In this document: positions 1 through 7,895 of the stretch, one piece after another | How the letters are laid out: every line of letters begins with the position of its first letter | Position numbering within the stretch: the stretch's first letter is position 1 | NCBI GenBank assembly: GCA_022484565.1 | Contig: JAKVKZ010000005.1 | Span: forward strand, 1-64,000 | Direction of reading: 5' to 3' | DNA: 64,000 bases | Origin: Muribaculaceae bacterium | GTDB taxonomy: Bacteria > Bacteroidota > Bacteroidia > Bacteroidales > Muribaculaceae | Translations under genes and position numbers: made by a program | Notes under the pieces: generated by a model | What the model saw: only the letters and a program-made list of their open reading frames with translations | Databases searched by the model: none | Told to the model about the DNA's origin: nothing

Positions 1-63
1 AATTACATGTCAAAGTTAAATTAATAATGCATTTTGAGCAAATCTAATAGAATTATCTTGTCC

Positions 64-1500
64 TTATTTATCATTCCAATTGTCGGTGCGGAATGGCACC
101 AATGGCAACCATCTCATATTATGTATATTTCCCATCGCCCAATTTTTAAAGCAGTAGCGCACAGCCACAATCTTATCCACATCATTGCATGTCAGTTTTA
201 TGTCACGCGCATTAGGTTCTTCCACCTGTGCGGCATGGAAAACACTATCGCTTCCTGCCACCTCAAATCCTTTCAGATCACGATTTGGAGTAAGCCCGTA
301 ATATGCGTTTTTGAAATGAAGTATTGCCGTTTTTCCCTCAACTTTCATTTCTTCAAATTCTGGGCTATTGCAATCAATGCCTTTTATCCCGTACGTCCTT
401 GCTGCTGCCATAAAGCCAAGGCACTCACCTATGGGTTGCTTCTGACTTCCGTGAATGTCATGTACCTCAAATGCCTTCATCAAGTCGCTCGTGCAAATTA
501 TCCCGCAATTCTGAATGAATTTTGCAGCCTTATGCTGCGCTTCACGCAAACGCGCTGCTTCCGTATTGTCAACCCCACTGTAAATATACGGTGGTATTTC
601 GACCATGTAGAATGGAATGTTTCCTTCACCCCACTCTTTCCTCCATTCATTCACCATATCGGCAAGCCGCTCCACATAATCCTTATAATGCTTAACGTTG
701 CTTTCCCCCTGATTCCAGACAATCCCTTTCACAGAATAGCCAATTATAGGATGCAATTGACCATTGTACATTATCATCGGTTCAAACATTCCGCTCACGT
801 TAGTAGATGTTACCTGTGCCAGGTCTACATCAGCATATTTTTCAAGACGTTCTTTCGACATCCATCCTTCTACCGTACTTCCGGCCCAACTGCAATTGAT
901 TATTCCAATAGGCACATTAAGGATTTTCGTCAATGTCTCAGCAAAATAAAATCCTACCGCGCTGAACTCTGGAGCATTTTCGGGACAACTCATTTTCCAT
1001 TTCCCTTTCACACTGTCCTCAGGCACTGGGGAACCATGTTTGGCAATTGTGACCATTCTAATTCCTTTATATTGTCCGGAATATGCAATTGTCTGACTAC
1101 TTCCATCAATCGGCTGAGTCCAATATCCCCTAAGAGGCATTTCCATGTTAGATTGACCGCTACAAAGCCAAACCTCACCTATCAACACATTTTTTAGCGT
1201 CAGCCTATTGTTGAAATCACTGATAGTTATCGTTTGCTCAATAAAACTTGCTTTTGGTGTCACAACAAATAAGTTCCATTTACCTTTGTCATCAACTTTA
1301 GCAGTATATTTGTTATTATCCCATGAGGTTTTCACTTTCACTGTTGTTCCAGGTTTACCCCAGCCCCATAACTTAGCGTTACTTTGCTGCTGTAGCACCA
1401 TATTATCTCCTATTATATCGGGGAGTTTCACTGCATTTACAGCAATCGAGCCATAAAGTAATGCGCAAAGCGCAAATAAAGAAAATAATAACCTATTCAT
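64..1500 (-). CDS. Sialate O-acetylesterase-like SGNH carbohydrate esterase
   Basis: Probably removes O-acetyl groups from the target glycan in the periplasm or at the surface. After a signal peptide (about residues 1-24), an N-terminal beta-sandwich contains DNMVLQQ and the WGWGKPG segment typical of the sialate 9-O-acetylesterase family. The nucleophile serine is in GEVWLCSGQSNMEMPL. A late block, HDIHGSQKQPIGE, carries the probable catalytic His in place of the usual IHP, and the C-terminus has the family ending VPFRTDNW. The frame is open to an upstream ATG at 1545, but the start at 1500 puts a clean signal peptide first and is preferred. It lies 66 bp downstream of the GH95 gene with no terminator between, so the two probably form one transcript. 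The real substrate need not be sialic acid; acetylated galactan or pectin is as likely in this setting. Confidence 0.85.
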   Translation of the reverse strand: MNRLLFSLFALCALLYGSIAVNAVKLPDIIGDNMVLQQQSNAKLWGWGKPGTTVKVKTSWDNNKYTAKVDDKGKWNLFVVTPKASFIEQTITISDFNNRLTLKNVLIGEVWLCSGQSNMEMPLRGYWTQPIDGSSQTIAYSGQYKGIRMVTIAKHGSPVPEDSVKGKWKMSCPENAPEFSAVGFYFAETLTKILNVPIGIINCSWAGSTVEGWMSKERLEKYADVDLAQVTSTNVSGMFEPMIMYNGQLHPIIGYSVKGIVWNQGESNVKHYKDYVERLADMVNEWRKEWGEGNIPFYMVEIPPYIYSGVDNTEAARLREAQHKAAKFIQNCGIICTSDLMKAFEVHDIHGSQKQPIGECLGFMAAARTYGIKGIDCNSPEFEEMKVEGKTAILHFKNAYYGLTPNRDLKGFEVAGSDSVFHAAQVEEPNARDIKLTCNDVDKIVAVRYCFKNWAMGNIHNMRWLPLVPFRTDNWNDK

Positions 1501-1566
1501 TTTGCAAAAGATTAGTTTAATTATAATAGAAAAAACAAATAGCAACTCAACACCATTATGAGAAAA

Positions 1567-3984
1567 TCAAATTTTATTATCATTACTCCATTCCCACGCC
1601 TCGCCTTTGCGCAGTTTCTTTATCGGCAAATAGACATTATTGTAAAGAATCTTATAGTTATTGCCCAACAGCGATTTCACACGAGCCTTCACAATATGAC
1701 CATTTTTCCACTTAATATCTATTTCAAATCCGCCTCTTGCCTTCAATCCTGAAATCTCTCCATCCGTCCATGATTTTGGCAAAGCAGGCAACAATTCTAT
1801 GATATTCGCGCCATCTTCATAAACCTGACTTTGCAGCAGCATTTCAGCAATGCCGGCTGTAGTTCCAAAATTAGCATCAATTTGGAATGGAGGACATTCC
1901 GTGAACAGATTGGGATTTATCCTCTTTTCGATTAATTTATCCAGACTTTCCTTTGCATCTTCCGCACGGTGCAACCGAGCGTACTGGCTTATCAACCATG
2001 CTGAACTCCAACCATTAAATCCACCTCCATTTTTTATTCTGAAATCAATTGATTTATTGGCTGCTTCTGCCAATTCAGGAGTCTGAATCAAATTTATCTG
2101 CGAACCCGGATACACAGCGAACAAATGCGAGATATGGCGGTGCCCTGGCTCAACTTCCTTAAATTCTTCAGGCCATTCCATTATGCGCCCATCGTGTCCG
2201 ATTTTTGTGCCGGCAAGTTTGCTTTTAGCCTCAGCTACCCTTTTACTGAATGAGTCGTCAATCTGCAATGCTTCCGATGCCATTAGGAAATCAGCGAACA
2301 GCTGATTAATGGTCTGTTGGTCATGTGTAGGTCCCATACTAATCTGGCAATGGCTTCCATCAGGTGCGATAAAAGTGTTTTCTGGTGAAACTGCTGGTCC
2401 CGACACCAACATTCCATTTTTAGGATTTACAGTAAGCCAATCCAGATAAAATTCTACGGCCCCCTTCAATACTGGATACATTCTTTTTAAGAACTCCTTA
2501 TCACCGGTAAAGCGATAATGCTCTCCAATATGTTGACAAATCCACGCCGCGGCGGCAGTGTGCATACCCCATGAGGCACTTTGACCAGGTGACGTATAGC
2601 CCCAAACATTCGTTATTGGATGCACAACCCACCCTTTCTTGTGGTATTGAATACTTGCTGTTTTAGTTCCGGGCTGCACCAATGAAGAAATCAAGTCGAA
2701 TAAAGGCAAATGCATTTCCGACAGATTTGTCACTTCTGCCGGCCAATAATTCATTTCTACATTTACGTCAGTATGGTAGTCGCCATTCCATGGAGTACAG
2801 AGTTCATTAGCCCATATACCTTGCAGATTCGCAGGCATTGAGCCAGGACGAGACGATGAAATCAATAGATATCGCCCATATTGGAACATTAATTCATACA
2901 AATGCGGATTCACATTACCTCTACTTGCATTAATCACCATGGAATCAGTAGGCACAGTCCGTAGAGAATCATTCAAATTAAAGGAAACCCTATTAAAATA
3001 CGATGAATAGTCTTTAATGTGAGCCTCAAGCAATTGCTTGTAGGATTTACATGCAGTCCGTTCAAGCCACATTTCCGTCAGTGCACTGAAATCACGCCCT
3101 TTATATGTTGGATACTGCAATTTATAATCAGTAGATGCAGTCAGTAACAACACAGCCTCATCAGCACCTTTTACGGTCACGGAAGAATCAGAATAAACGA
3201 CTTCACCATTAGCAGTAACTGCCTTCAATCTTGCCAAATATCTTAATCCGTCACCACCTTTTCCTTCTGATAAAGCACCAGTCATAATAAGTTGACCATT
3301 TTCAGCATGTGTGGAGAAACGTTCCGGGCGGTTTAACTTGCATGTGAACGACAACTGTTTTTTCTTGCTGGCCGAAAGCTTGACCACCATTACCTGATCA
3401 GGAGCACTTACGAAAACTTCACGGGTGTAACTCACTCCATCCTGCCGATACGACACCTTAGCCACCGCATCACTTAAATCAAGTTCACGATAATAATCTG
3501 TATAAGGCTTCTTATTTTCAAAATCCACCCATAAATTTCCAAGCATCTGGTAGCACCCAAAAGGACAAGAATAACCGCTGCCTGCGACATCGCCACTACC
3601 TGCCCCTTTGCATATTTGAGTTTTATCAGTCAATTCAGATGCTTCCTTGTACTTTCCTTCAAAAAGCAGTGCCCTTATCTGCTCCAGATAATTTGCCGCC
3701 AAGGGATTATCACTGTCCTGAGGGCTACCTGACCACATAGTCTTCTCATCAAGTTGAACCAGTTCTTTATGTACATCTCCGTACACCGAAGCGCCAAGCG
3801 ACCCATTGCCCACTGGCAAAGCCTTCAGCCATTCCTTATCTTCGTTCCAGCCATTATAATAGTGCACATTCTCCACAACTGAAGCATCAGCCGGTGCTCT
3901 ATACCATAATGACAATTTATTGTCCTTCTGCATGACAGAGCAGGAGGTCAAAAGAACCAATATTAATAAACAATAATGTTTCAT
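1567..3984 (-). CDS. GH95 family alpha-L-fucosidase or alpha-L-galactosidase, lipoprotein
   Basis: Predicted exo-acting enzyme removing terminal alpha-L-fucose (or L-galactose) from side chains. The start gives a lipoprotein signal with lipobox LLTSC. The N-terminal beta-domain (about 28-280) has LPVGNGSLGASVYG. The (alpha/alpha)6 barrel (about 300-690) has SSRPGSMPANLQGIWAN and DYHTDVNVEMNYWPAE. E535 in SPEN is the likely general acid. The residue pair that activates water in characterised GH95 enzymes is Asn-x-Asn; here it reads D406-V-N408, which may mean altered specificity. The length of 805 aa is normal for the family. First gene of a two-gene unit with the acetylesterase, driven by a promoter with a 21-bp-spaced direct repeat at 4030-4089. 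Confidence 0.9.
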   Translation of the reverse strand: MKHYCLLILVLLTSCSVMQKDNKLSLWYRAPADASVVENVHYYNGWNEDKEWLKALPVGNGSLGASVYGDVHKELVQLDEKTMWSGSPQDSDNPLAANYLEQIRALLFEGKYKEASELTDKTQICKGAGSGDVAGSGYSCPFGCYQMLGNLWVDFENKKPYTDYYRELDLSDAVAKVSYRQDGVSYTREVFVSAPDQVMVVKLSASKKKQLSFTCKLNRPERFSTHAENGQLIMTGALSEGKGGDGLRYLARLKAVTANGEVVYSDSSVTVKGADEAVLLLTASTDYKLQYPTYKGRDFSALTEMWLERTACKSYKQLLEAHIKDYSSYFNRVSFNLNDSLRTVPTDSMVINASRGNVNPHLYELMFQYGRYLLISSSRPGSMPANLQGIWANELCTPWNGDYHTDVNVEMNYWPAEVTNLSEMHLPLFDLISSLVQPGTKTASIQYHKKGWVVHPITNVWGYTSPGQSASWGMHTAAAAWICQHIGEHYRFTGDKEFLKRMYPVLKGAVEFYLDWLTVNPKNGMLVSGPAVSPENTFIAPDGSHCQISMGPTHDQQTINQLFADFLMASEALQIDDSFSKRVAEAKSKLAGTKIGHDGRIMEWPEEFKEVEPGHRHISHLFAVYPGSQINLIQTPELAEAANKSIDFRIKNGGGFNGWSSAWLISQYARLHRAEDAKESLDKLIEKRINPNLFTECPPFQIDANFGTTAGIAEMLLQSQVYEDGANIIELLPALPKSWTDGEISGLKARGGFEIDIKWKNGHIVKARVKSLLGNNYKILYNNVYLPIKKLRKGEAWEWSNDNKI

Positions 3985-4029
3985 GATGACTGTTTATCTC
4001 CAAATGTGTTTGTTTACTTTAGAAAAATT

Positions 4030-4089
4030 CAAAATTAACCATTATCATTACTTCAATCAATAGACAAAACCATTAAATTGATGGACAAT
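4030..4089 (-). promoter_or_regulatory. Type I operator-promoter of the GH95 unit
   Basis: On the plus strand the -7 box reads CAAAATTA (4030-4037; TAATTTTG in the direction of transcription, matching TAnnTTTG). It is followed by direct repeats TAGACAAA at 4061 and TGGACAAT at 4082, exactly 21 bp apart. The distance from the end of the -7 box to the first repeat is 24 positions, identical to four other sites in the window. A repeat that overlaps the -33 region is the expected arrangement for an AraC-type HTCS activator. The regulator itself is inferred. Confidence 0.75.
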
Positions 4090-4130
4090 ATTACTATTTT
4101 TAAACATTCTGCAATTTATCCGTTTTTGTA

Positions 4131-4161
4131 TTGCTACTTATTGCATTTTAATGTAACTTTG
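4131..4161 (+). promoter_or_regulatory. Possible promoter of the GH43/GH117-like gene
   Basis: TAACTTTG at 4154-4161 matches the Bacteroidota -7 consensus TAnnTTTG, with a TTGC at 4131-4134 at about the right distance for a -33 element. It lies about 54 bp before the ATG. No type I repeat is found at the fixed distance used on the minus strand, so regulation by the same activator is uncertain. Confidence 0.4.
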
Positions 4162-4214
4162 TGAATTATCAAAATCACCTCAAAACCATTTCATAAATAT
4201 TCCAAGCAGATTAT

Positions 4215-5267
4215 ATGAAACATTTCATTTTATTAGTTTTTGCCGCTGTAATTTCGAGTAGCATTGCATATTCGGCTGACGACCTTGATTTGTCGGCAAT
4301 GATCCAACCGGCTGACTCCAGTTTGTTCATCAAAGATTCCCTTTACTACAATTGGGGCAGTTCCATTATCAAGGACAATAAAGGTCTATATCATATTTTC
4401 TATTCAAGATGGCCAAAAGAATACGGCTTTTACTCATGGCTCACCGAGTCGGAAATCGCACAGGCCACATCCACCAAACCAGAAGGGCCATACAATAACC
4501 GTCGGACTGTATTGCAAAAAAGAGACGGATATTGGGATTGCACAACAATTCACAACGTGAAAATCGTCAAATTCGGCAAGACATATTACCTCTACTACAC
4601 GTCAACAAACAGCGGAAACCTTAATCTTACAGAAAACGAAATATGTAATACCGGGAGAACAGGCTATTCAAGTAAATACTGGGGAATTTTAAGAAACAAT
4701 CAAAGAATAGGTGTGGCGTTCTCAAATAATCTTGACGGAACATGGAAGCGGCTGGAACATCCATTGATTGAACCAAGCGGTCCAATTAAAAACATTACAG
4801 TGAACCCCACAGTCTGTAAAGGTAAAGGCGGAAAATATTTCATGATTGTAAAAGGAGACGATGCTAATTCAAATAACTGGCGATTAATACAGGCAATCTG
4901 CACATCCACCAGCCCAATGGGACCTTTCAAATATGAGCAGCAGGCAGCATTCAGTGACATCCCAACCGAAGACATGTCGATGTGGTACGACAAAGGCAGG
5001 AAAAGGTTCTATTCCATTTTCCATGCCCACAACGACAACTTCATCGGATTAATAACTTCCACCGATGGAATACACTGGGTGAAAGCCAATCACTACAAAG
5101 TTTGCAATAAAGAAATATTATTAGCCGGTGGTAAAACTATTCATGTTGACAGGATGGAACGGCCAAACATCTACATAGAAAACGGAAAACCTAAAATTCT
5201 CACTTTTGCCGTGAAAAAAGGAGACTCATCCTTTATTGTGATTTATAAATTGGAAAATGCTCAGTGA
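4215..5267 (+). CDS. Secreted five-bladed beta-propeller glycosidase-like protein (GH43/GH117-like)
   Basis: Signal peptide about residues 1-20, then propeller repeats of the GH43/GH117 type. Visible elements are NWGSSIIKDNKGLYHIFYSR near the start, the blade motif GPYNNRRTVLQKRDGYWDC, KFGKTYYLYYTSTN, NQRIGVAFSNNLDGTWKR, NPTVCKGKGGKYFMIVKG and DMSMWYDKGRKRFYSIFHAH. Candidate acidic residues are in IIKD, NPTV/KGDD and DRMERP, but I cannot assign a catalytic triad with confidence. A role as an exo-acting arabinofuranosidase or galactosidase is only a suggestion. It is the only enzyme gene on the plus strand and is divergent from GH95 across a 230-bp intergenic region, converging on the 5421-7556 gene. 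The start is chosen because the signal peptide begins there. Confidence 0.6.
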   Translation: MKHFILLVFAAVISSSIAYSADDLDLSAMIQPADSSLFIKDSLYYNWGSSIIKDNKGLYHIFYSRWPKEYGFYSWLTESEIAQATSTKPEGPYNNRRTVLQKRDGYWDCTTIHNVKIVKFGKTYYLYYTSTNSGNLNLTENEICNTGRTGYSSKYWGILRNNQRIGVAFSNNLDGTWKRLEHPLIEPSGPIKNITVNPTVCKGKGGKYFMIVKGDDANSNNWRLIQAICTSTSPMGPFKYEQQAAFSDIPTEDMSMWYDKGRKRFYSIFHAHNDNFIGLITSTDGIHWVKANHYKVCNKEILLAGGKTIHVDRMERPNIYIENGKPKILTFAVKKGDSSFIVIYKLENAQ

Positions 5268-5310
5268 CAATAAATCGAAACAATTCAAAGGAATCATCTA
5301 TAAATCAAAA

Positions 5311-5337
5311 GGCTGGACGTTTTCACAACATCCAGCC
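5311..5337. terminator. Hairpin between convergent genes, shared 3' cassette
   Basis: GGCTGGACG / CATCCAGCC form a 9-bp stem with one wobble or mismatch, followed on the minus strand by CTTTTG. It lies between the convergent GH43-like and modular-protein genes and belongs to the hairpin family that follows the tail-cassette genes elsewhere in the window. Confidence 0.75.
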
Positions 5338-5420
5338 TTCACTCATTATCAACTAAACTTTCGTCTCAACTTAATTTAAAAAGCACTAACATTCATATTT
5401 ACTTAGCACAAATATATATT

Positions 5421-7556
5421 TTAGTCAACTTTCACCTTACTTACCTTTCCACCAGCTTTTACGATATACAGTCCTGAAGGAACATTAATTATGCTCTGGT
5501 TATTTACGCTCTTTATCATTCGGCCCATAAAGTCGTAAACCTCTGCATTATTTGCGCCAGTGATATTAATGATGCCTTCTCCGCCACTAATAGTCACATT
5601 GTCAACACTAACACCGATTAACCCTGTAGGTATTTTGCCTGCTTCATAATTAGTGGAAGCTCCATTCCCATTAGTCAGGTTAATTACAGTGTTTGTAACA
5701 TCTGTAGTGCGTTGGTCAAGCCAAACATCATCAGTGGTTGACCCTTCAGAATAACTGTTAACAATTGCACCTTCAACATCTGCTTCGTTAGCAAACGTAA
5801 CATAATTTGAAATCTCAGTAGAAAGGATCGGCATCTTCACCATTGTATAATGAGGTATAATAGCATAGTTATGTGCAATGGCCGCTTCGGCAGCAGTTAT
5901 AACGTCTGAACCTCTACCCGTACTTATCACATCTCTAAAATGTGGCGAAGTTAAATTTTTCACCCAAGCGCTCTGGCTTTCTCCATAGTAATTAACCAAC
6001 GGTGTGGTATAATCTGAAACATTTGTCGTGGCTGTTGCATTATCCAGACGTTTAAGCTCATACCATGATGCTGCACTGACGCCAGAACCATTATCTACTG
6101 CATCAATTACAGCCACAAGAGAACCGCCCATATATGATTTGTAAAGGCGCCCGTCAGCTGTCATATTAATAATATTATTTGTCAGTGAAGGGTCAGAATA
6201 CTTAACCGGAAAATAATTTGACGTTGAATAGCTGTTAGTACCATTAGTGTAATTGCAAATCAATTTAGCCGTTTCCGCTCCATAAACGCCATAAATATTC
6301 AAATCCGATTGTACTCCGTCAGTGGCTTGCCCTGTGAAGTCCTTGCCATTAATTGTCAATGTGTAGTTCATTGTATATCCGCTTGGCACATGATTATCCC
6401 ACTTGATTTCAGTTTCAGGGAATGTGATCCTATAGTTCTTTTTATAATATGTTGAAGTTGTGCTCATCTTTTGTGAACATGCACCGATTTTTGGACTGAG
6501 TCCAATAGTTGATGACGTACCACTTGGAACTGCCGATAGAGCAGTACGTGGATTTGGGTCATTATCAATCCAAATTTCATCCAGATAGCAACCCACATTA
6601 GCCCCTGCATTAGTCTTAAAATACAGTTCATCAATTTCAGAAGCAGTAATGGCGCTTGAAACATAATCAGTCCATACATCTGTTAAGACAGCACTTATGA
6701 AATTAGTTGAAGCATTAGATATCACTACAGTACCATCATCAGTAGGATTCTTTCGCATCATTACGTGCAAATATTGTCTATCGGTTGATGTTTTCACGGG
6801 CTTTAAAAATCCAATCTTAGCTCCATACCACCATTTGGTAGTATTTTTTAGAGCTGTAGGTGACATAAAGAACAAACACCTTTGAGTATTATTAGCATTT
6901 ACGCTCTCAGGGTTCTCATAATAATTACTCAAAGTATAATCAGATGATTGAGTAGATATATCAGCCTTTGCTTCCGTATCATTTTGATCTTCAAAATTAA
7001 GGATAGAATTAGTAGTGAGATATTCACTATCACTAACCCTAATATTGTCAATATAACCAAACACAGAACTTGACAATATTCGACCAGCAGGGATATTATT
7101 ATATCCCAAATCTCCTAAGAATCGTAATTGCGTAACGACTAAATCAGTAGTTCCACTATTACTTACAAGAAATCGCATATTTTGCCACTGACCTAATTGC
7201 GTGTATGGAGCAATAGGACGGATATCAGTCCCTGTTGTATTCACTCTTATACTAATATCAGGCTGCGCAGAATATTTAATTAATATATGAATAATTTTTA
7301 CTCCGCCAGCAGGAATAGTAAATGAAACAGGAATGTCATTAAGCTCATACCAATTTGTCGAGGTTCTTCCAATTTGCAGACATTTTGTTGAAGTGTTTAA
7401 TCCACCAATCGAAGGATTGTCAACAATCTGTTCTGTTGCACCATATACTGGTGTAACAGTCTGATTACTTTCAAAATCACAAAGCATCGTCTCTGTGGCA
7501 CCAGCACAGAAAGGCGATAATAAACAAACGAGAAAAAATAACTTTAAAGATTTCAT
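5421..7556 (-). CDS. Secreted modular protein X1-X2-C-D with T9SS-like tail, no catalytic domain seen
   Basis: Signal peptide about 1-20. Residues about 22-195 (X1) begin MLCDFESNQTVTPVYGAT and end with FGYIDNIRVSD. Residues about 200-350 (X2) begin SILNFEDQNDTEAKADIST and end YLDEIWIDNDPNPR. Both look like galactose-binding-type beta-sandwich modules. Region C (about 360-460, ITFPETEIKWDNHVPSGYTM) resembles Ig-like repeats, and region D contains AIIPHYTMVKMP. The last 65 residues form a T9SS-like tail (VYDFMGRMIKSV, PSGLYIVKAGGKV). X1-X2 recur in the 17164-19047 and 19306-20541 genes; C-D-tail recur in the 48-64 kb genes. Function is unknown; substrate binding on the cell surface is the best guess. 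It has its own type I operator-promoter. Confidence 0.8.
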   Translation of the reverse strand: MKSLKLFFLVCLLSPFCAGATETMLCDFESNQTVTPVYGATEQIVDNPSIGGLNTSTKCLQIGRTSTNWYELNDIPVSFTIPAGGVKIIHILIKYSAQPDISIRVNTTGTDIRPIAPYTQLGQWQNMRFLVSNSGTTDLVVTQLRFLGDLGYNNIPAGRILSSSVFGYIDNIRVSDSEYLTTNSILNFEDQNDTEAKADISTQSSDYTLSNYYENPESVNANNTQRCLFFMSPTALKNTTKWWYGAKIGFLKPVKTSTDRQYLHVMMRKNPTDDGTVVISNASTNFISAVLTDVWTDYVSSAITASEIDELYFKTNAGANVGCYLDEIWIDNDPNPRTALSAVPSGTSSTIGLSPKIGACSQKMSTTSTYYKKNYRITFPETEIKWDNHVPSGYTMNYTLTINGKDFTGQATDGVQSDLNIYGVYGAETAKLICNYTNGTNSYSTSNYFPVKYSDPSLTNNIINMTADGRLYKSYMGGSLVAVIDAVDNGSGVSAASWYELKRLDNATATTNVSDYTTPLVNYYGESQSAWVKNLTSPHFRDVISTGRGSDVITAAEAAIAHNYAIIPHYTMVKMPILSTEISNYVTFANEADVEGAIVNSYSEGSTTDDVWLDQRTTDVTNTVINLTNGNGASTNYEAGKIPTGLIGVSVDNVTISGGEGIINITGANNAEVYDFMGRMIKSVNNQSIINVPSGLYIVKAGGKVSKVKVD

Positions 7557-7653
7557 ATAATATGGTTTTAGTTAAAAATGATTCAAACAAAATTCAATCA
7601 AAATGATTAATCAAGGCATCAAGAACATTGATGATTGTTTTCATTCGACGACA

Positions 7654-7713
7654 CAAAATTATACCATTAAAGGCATCAATAAAATGGAATAAATTACTAT
7701 TTTAATGGACTAT
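7654..7713 (-). promoter_or_regulatory. Type I operator-promoter of the 5421-7556 gene
   Basis: On the plus strand: -7 box CAAAATTA at 7654-7661, repeats TGGAATAA at 7685 and TGGACTAT at 7706. Repeat spacing is 21 bp and box-to-repeat distance 24, exactly as at the other type I sites. The rest of the 7557-7895 gap holds only the hairpin at 7821-7868. Confidence 0.75.
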
Positions 7714-7820
7714 CTTCCAATATTAACGTGAATTGAAGCAATCATTTTTAATGCGTAATTATTGTAAGCAACAAACATAGCAATTCACAGAACACCTATA
7801 CGTCTTAATAAGCATAATGA

Positions 7821-7868
7821 AGGGCTATTGACTGAAAGAAATGAGGGGATTAATCAGTCAATCGCCCT
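7821..7868 (-). terminator. Terminator hairpin after the GH2 gene
   Basis: AGGGCTATTGACTG pairs with CAGTCAATCGCCCT with a single mismatch. It lies 27 bp beyond the stop codon of the minus-strand GH2 gene ending at 7896. Confidence 0.65.
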
Positions 7869-7895
7869 AAAATACAAATTGCAAAGGATGAACAA

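Noticed and set aside
34-1197. Long plus-strand ORF of 387 codons opposite the acetylesterase
   Set aside because: It has no recognisable domain and an atypical residue composition, and lies fully antisense to a gene with clear SGNH motifs.
4102-4130. Type I operator for the plus-strand GH43-like gene
   Set aside because: The octamers expected at 4102 and 4123 for the fixed geometry do not match ATTGTCCA.
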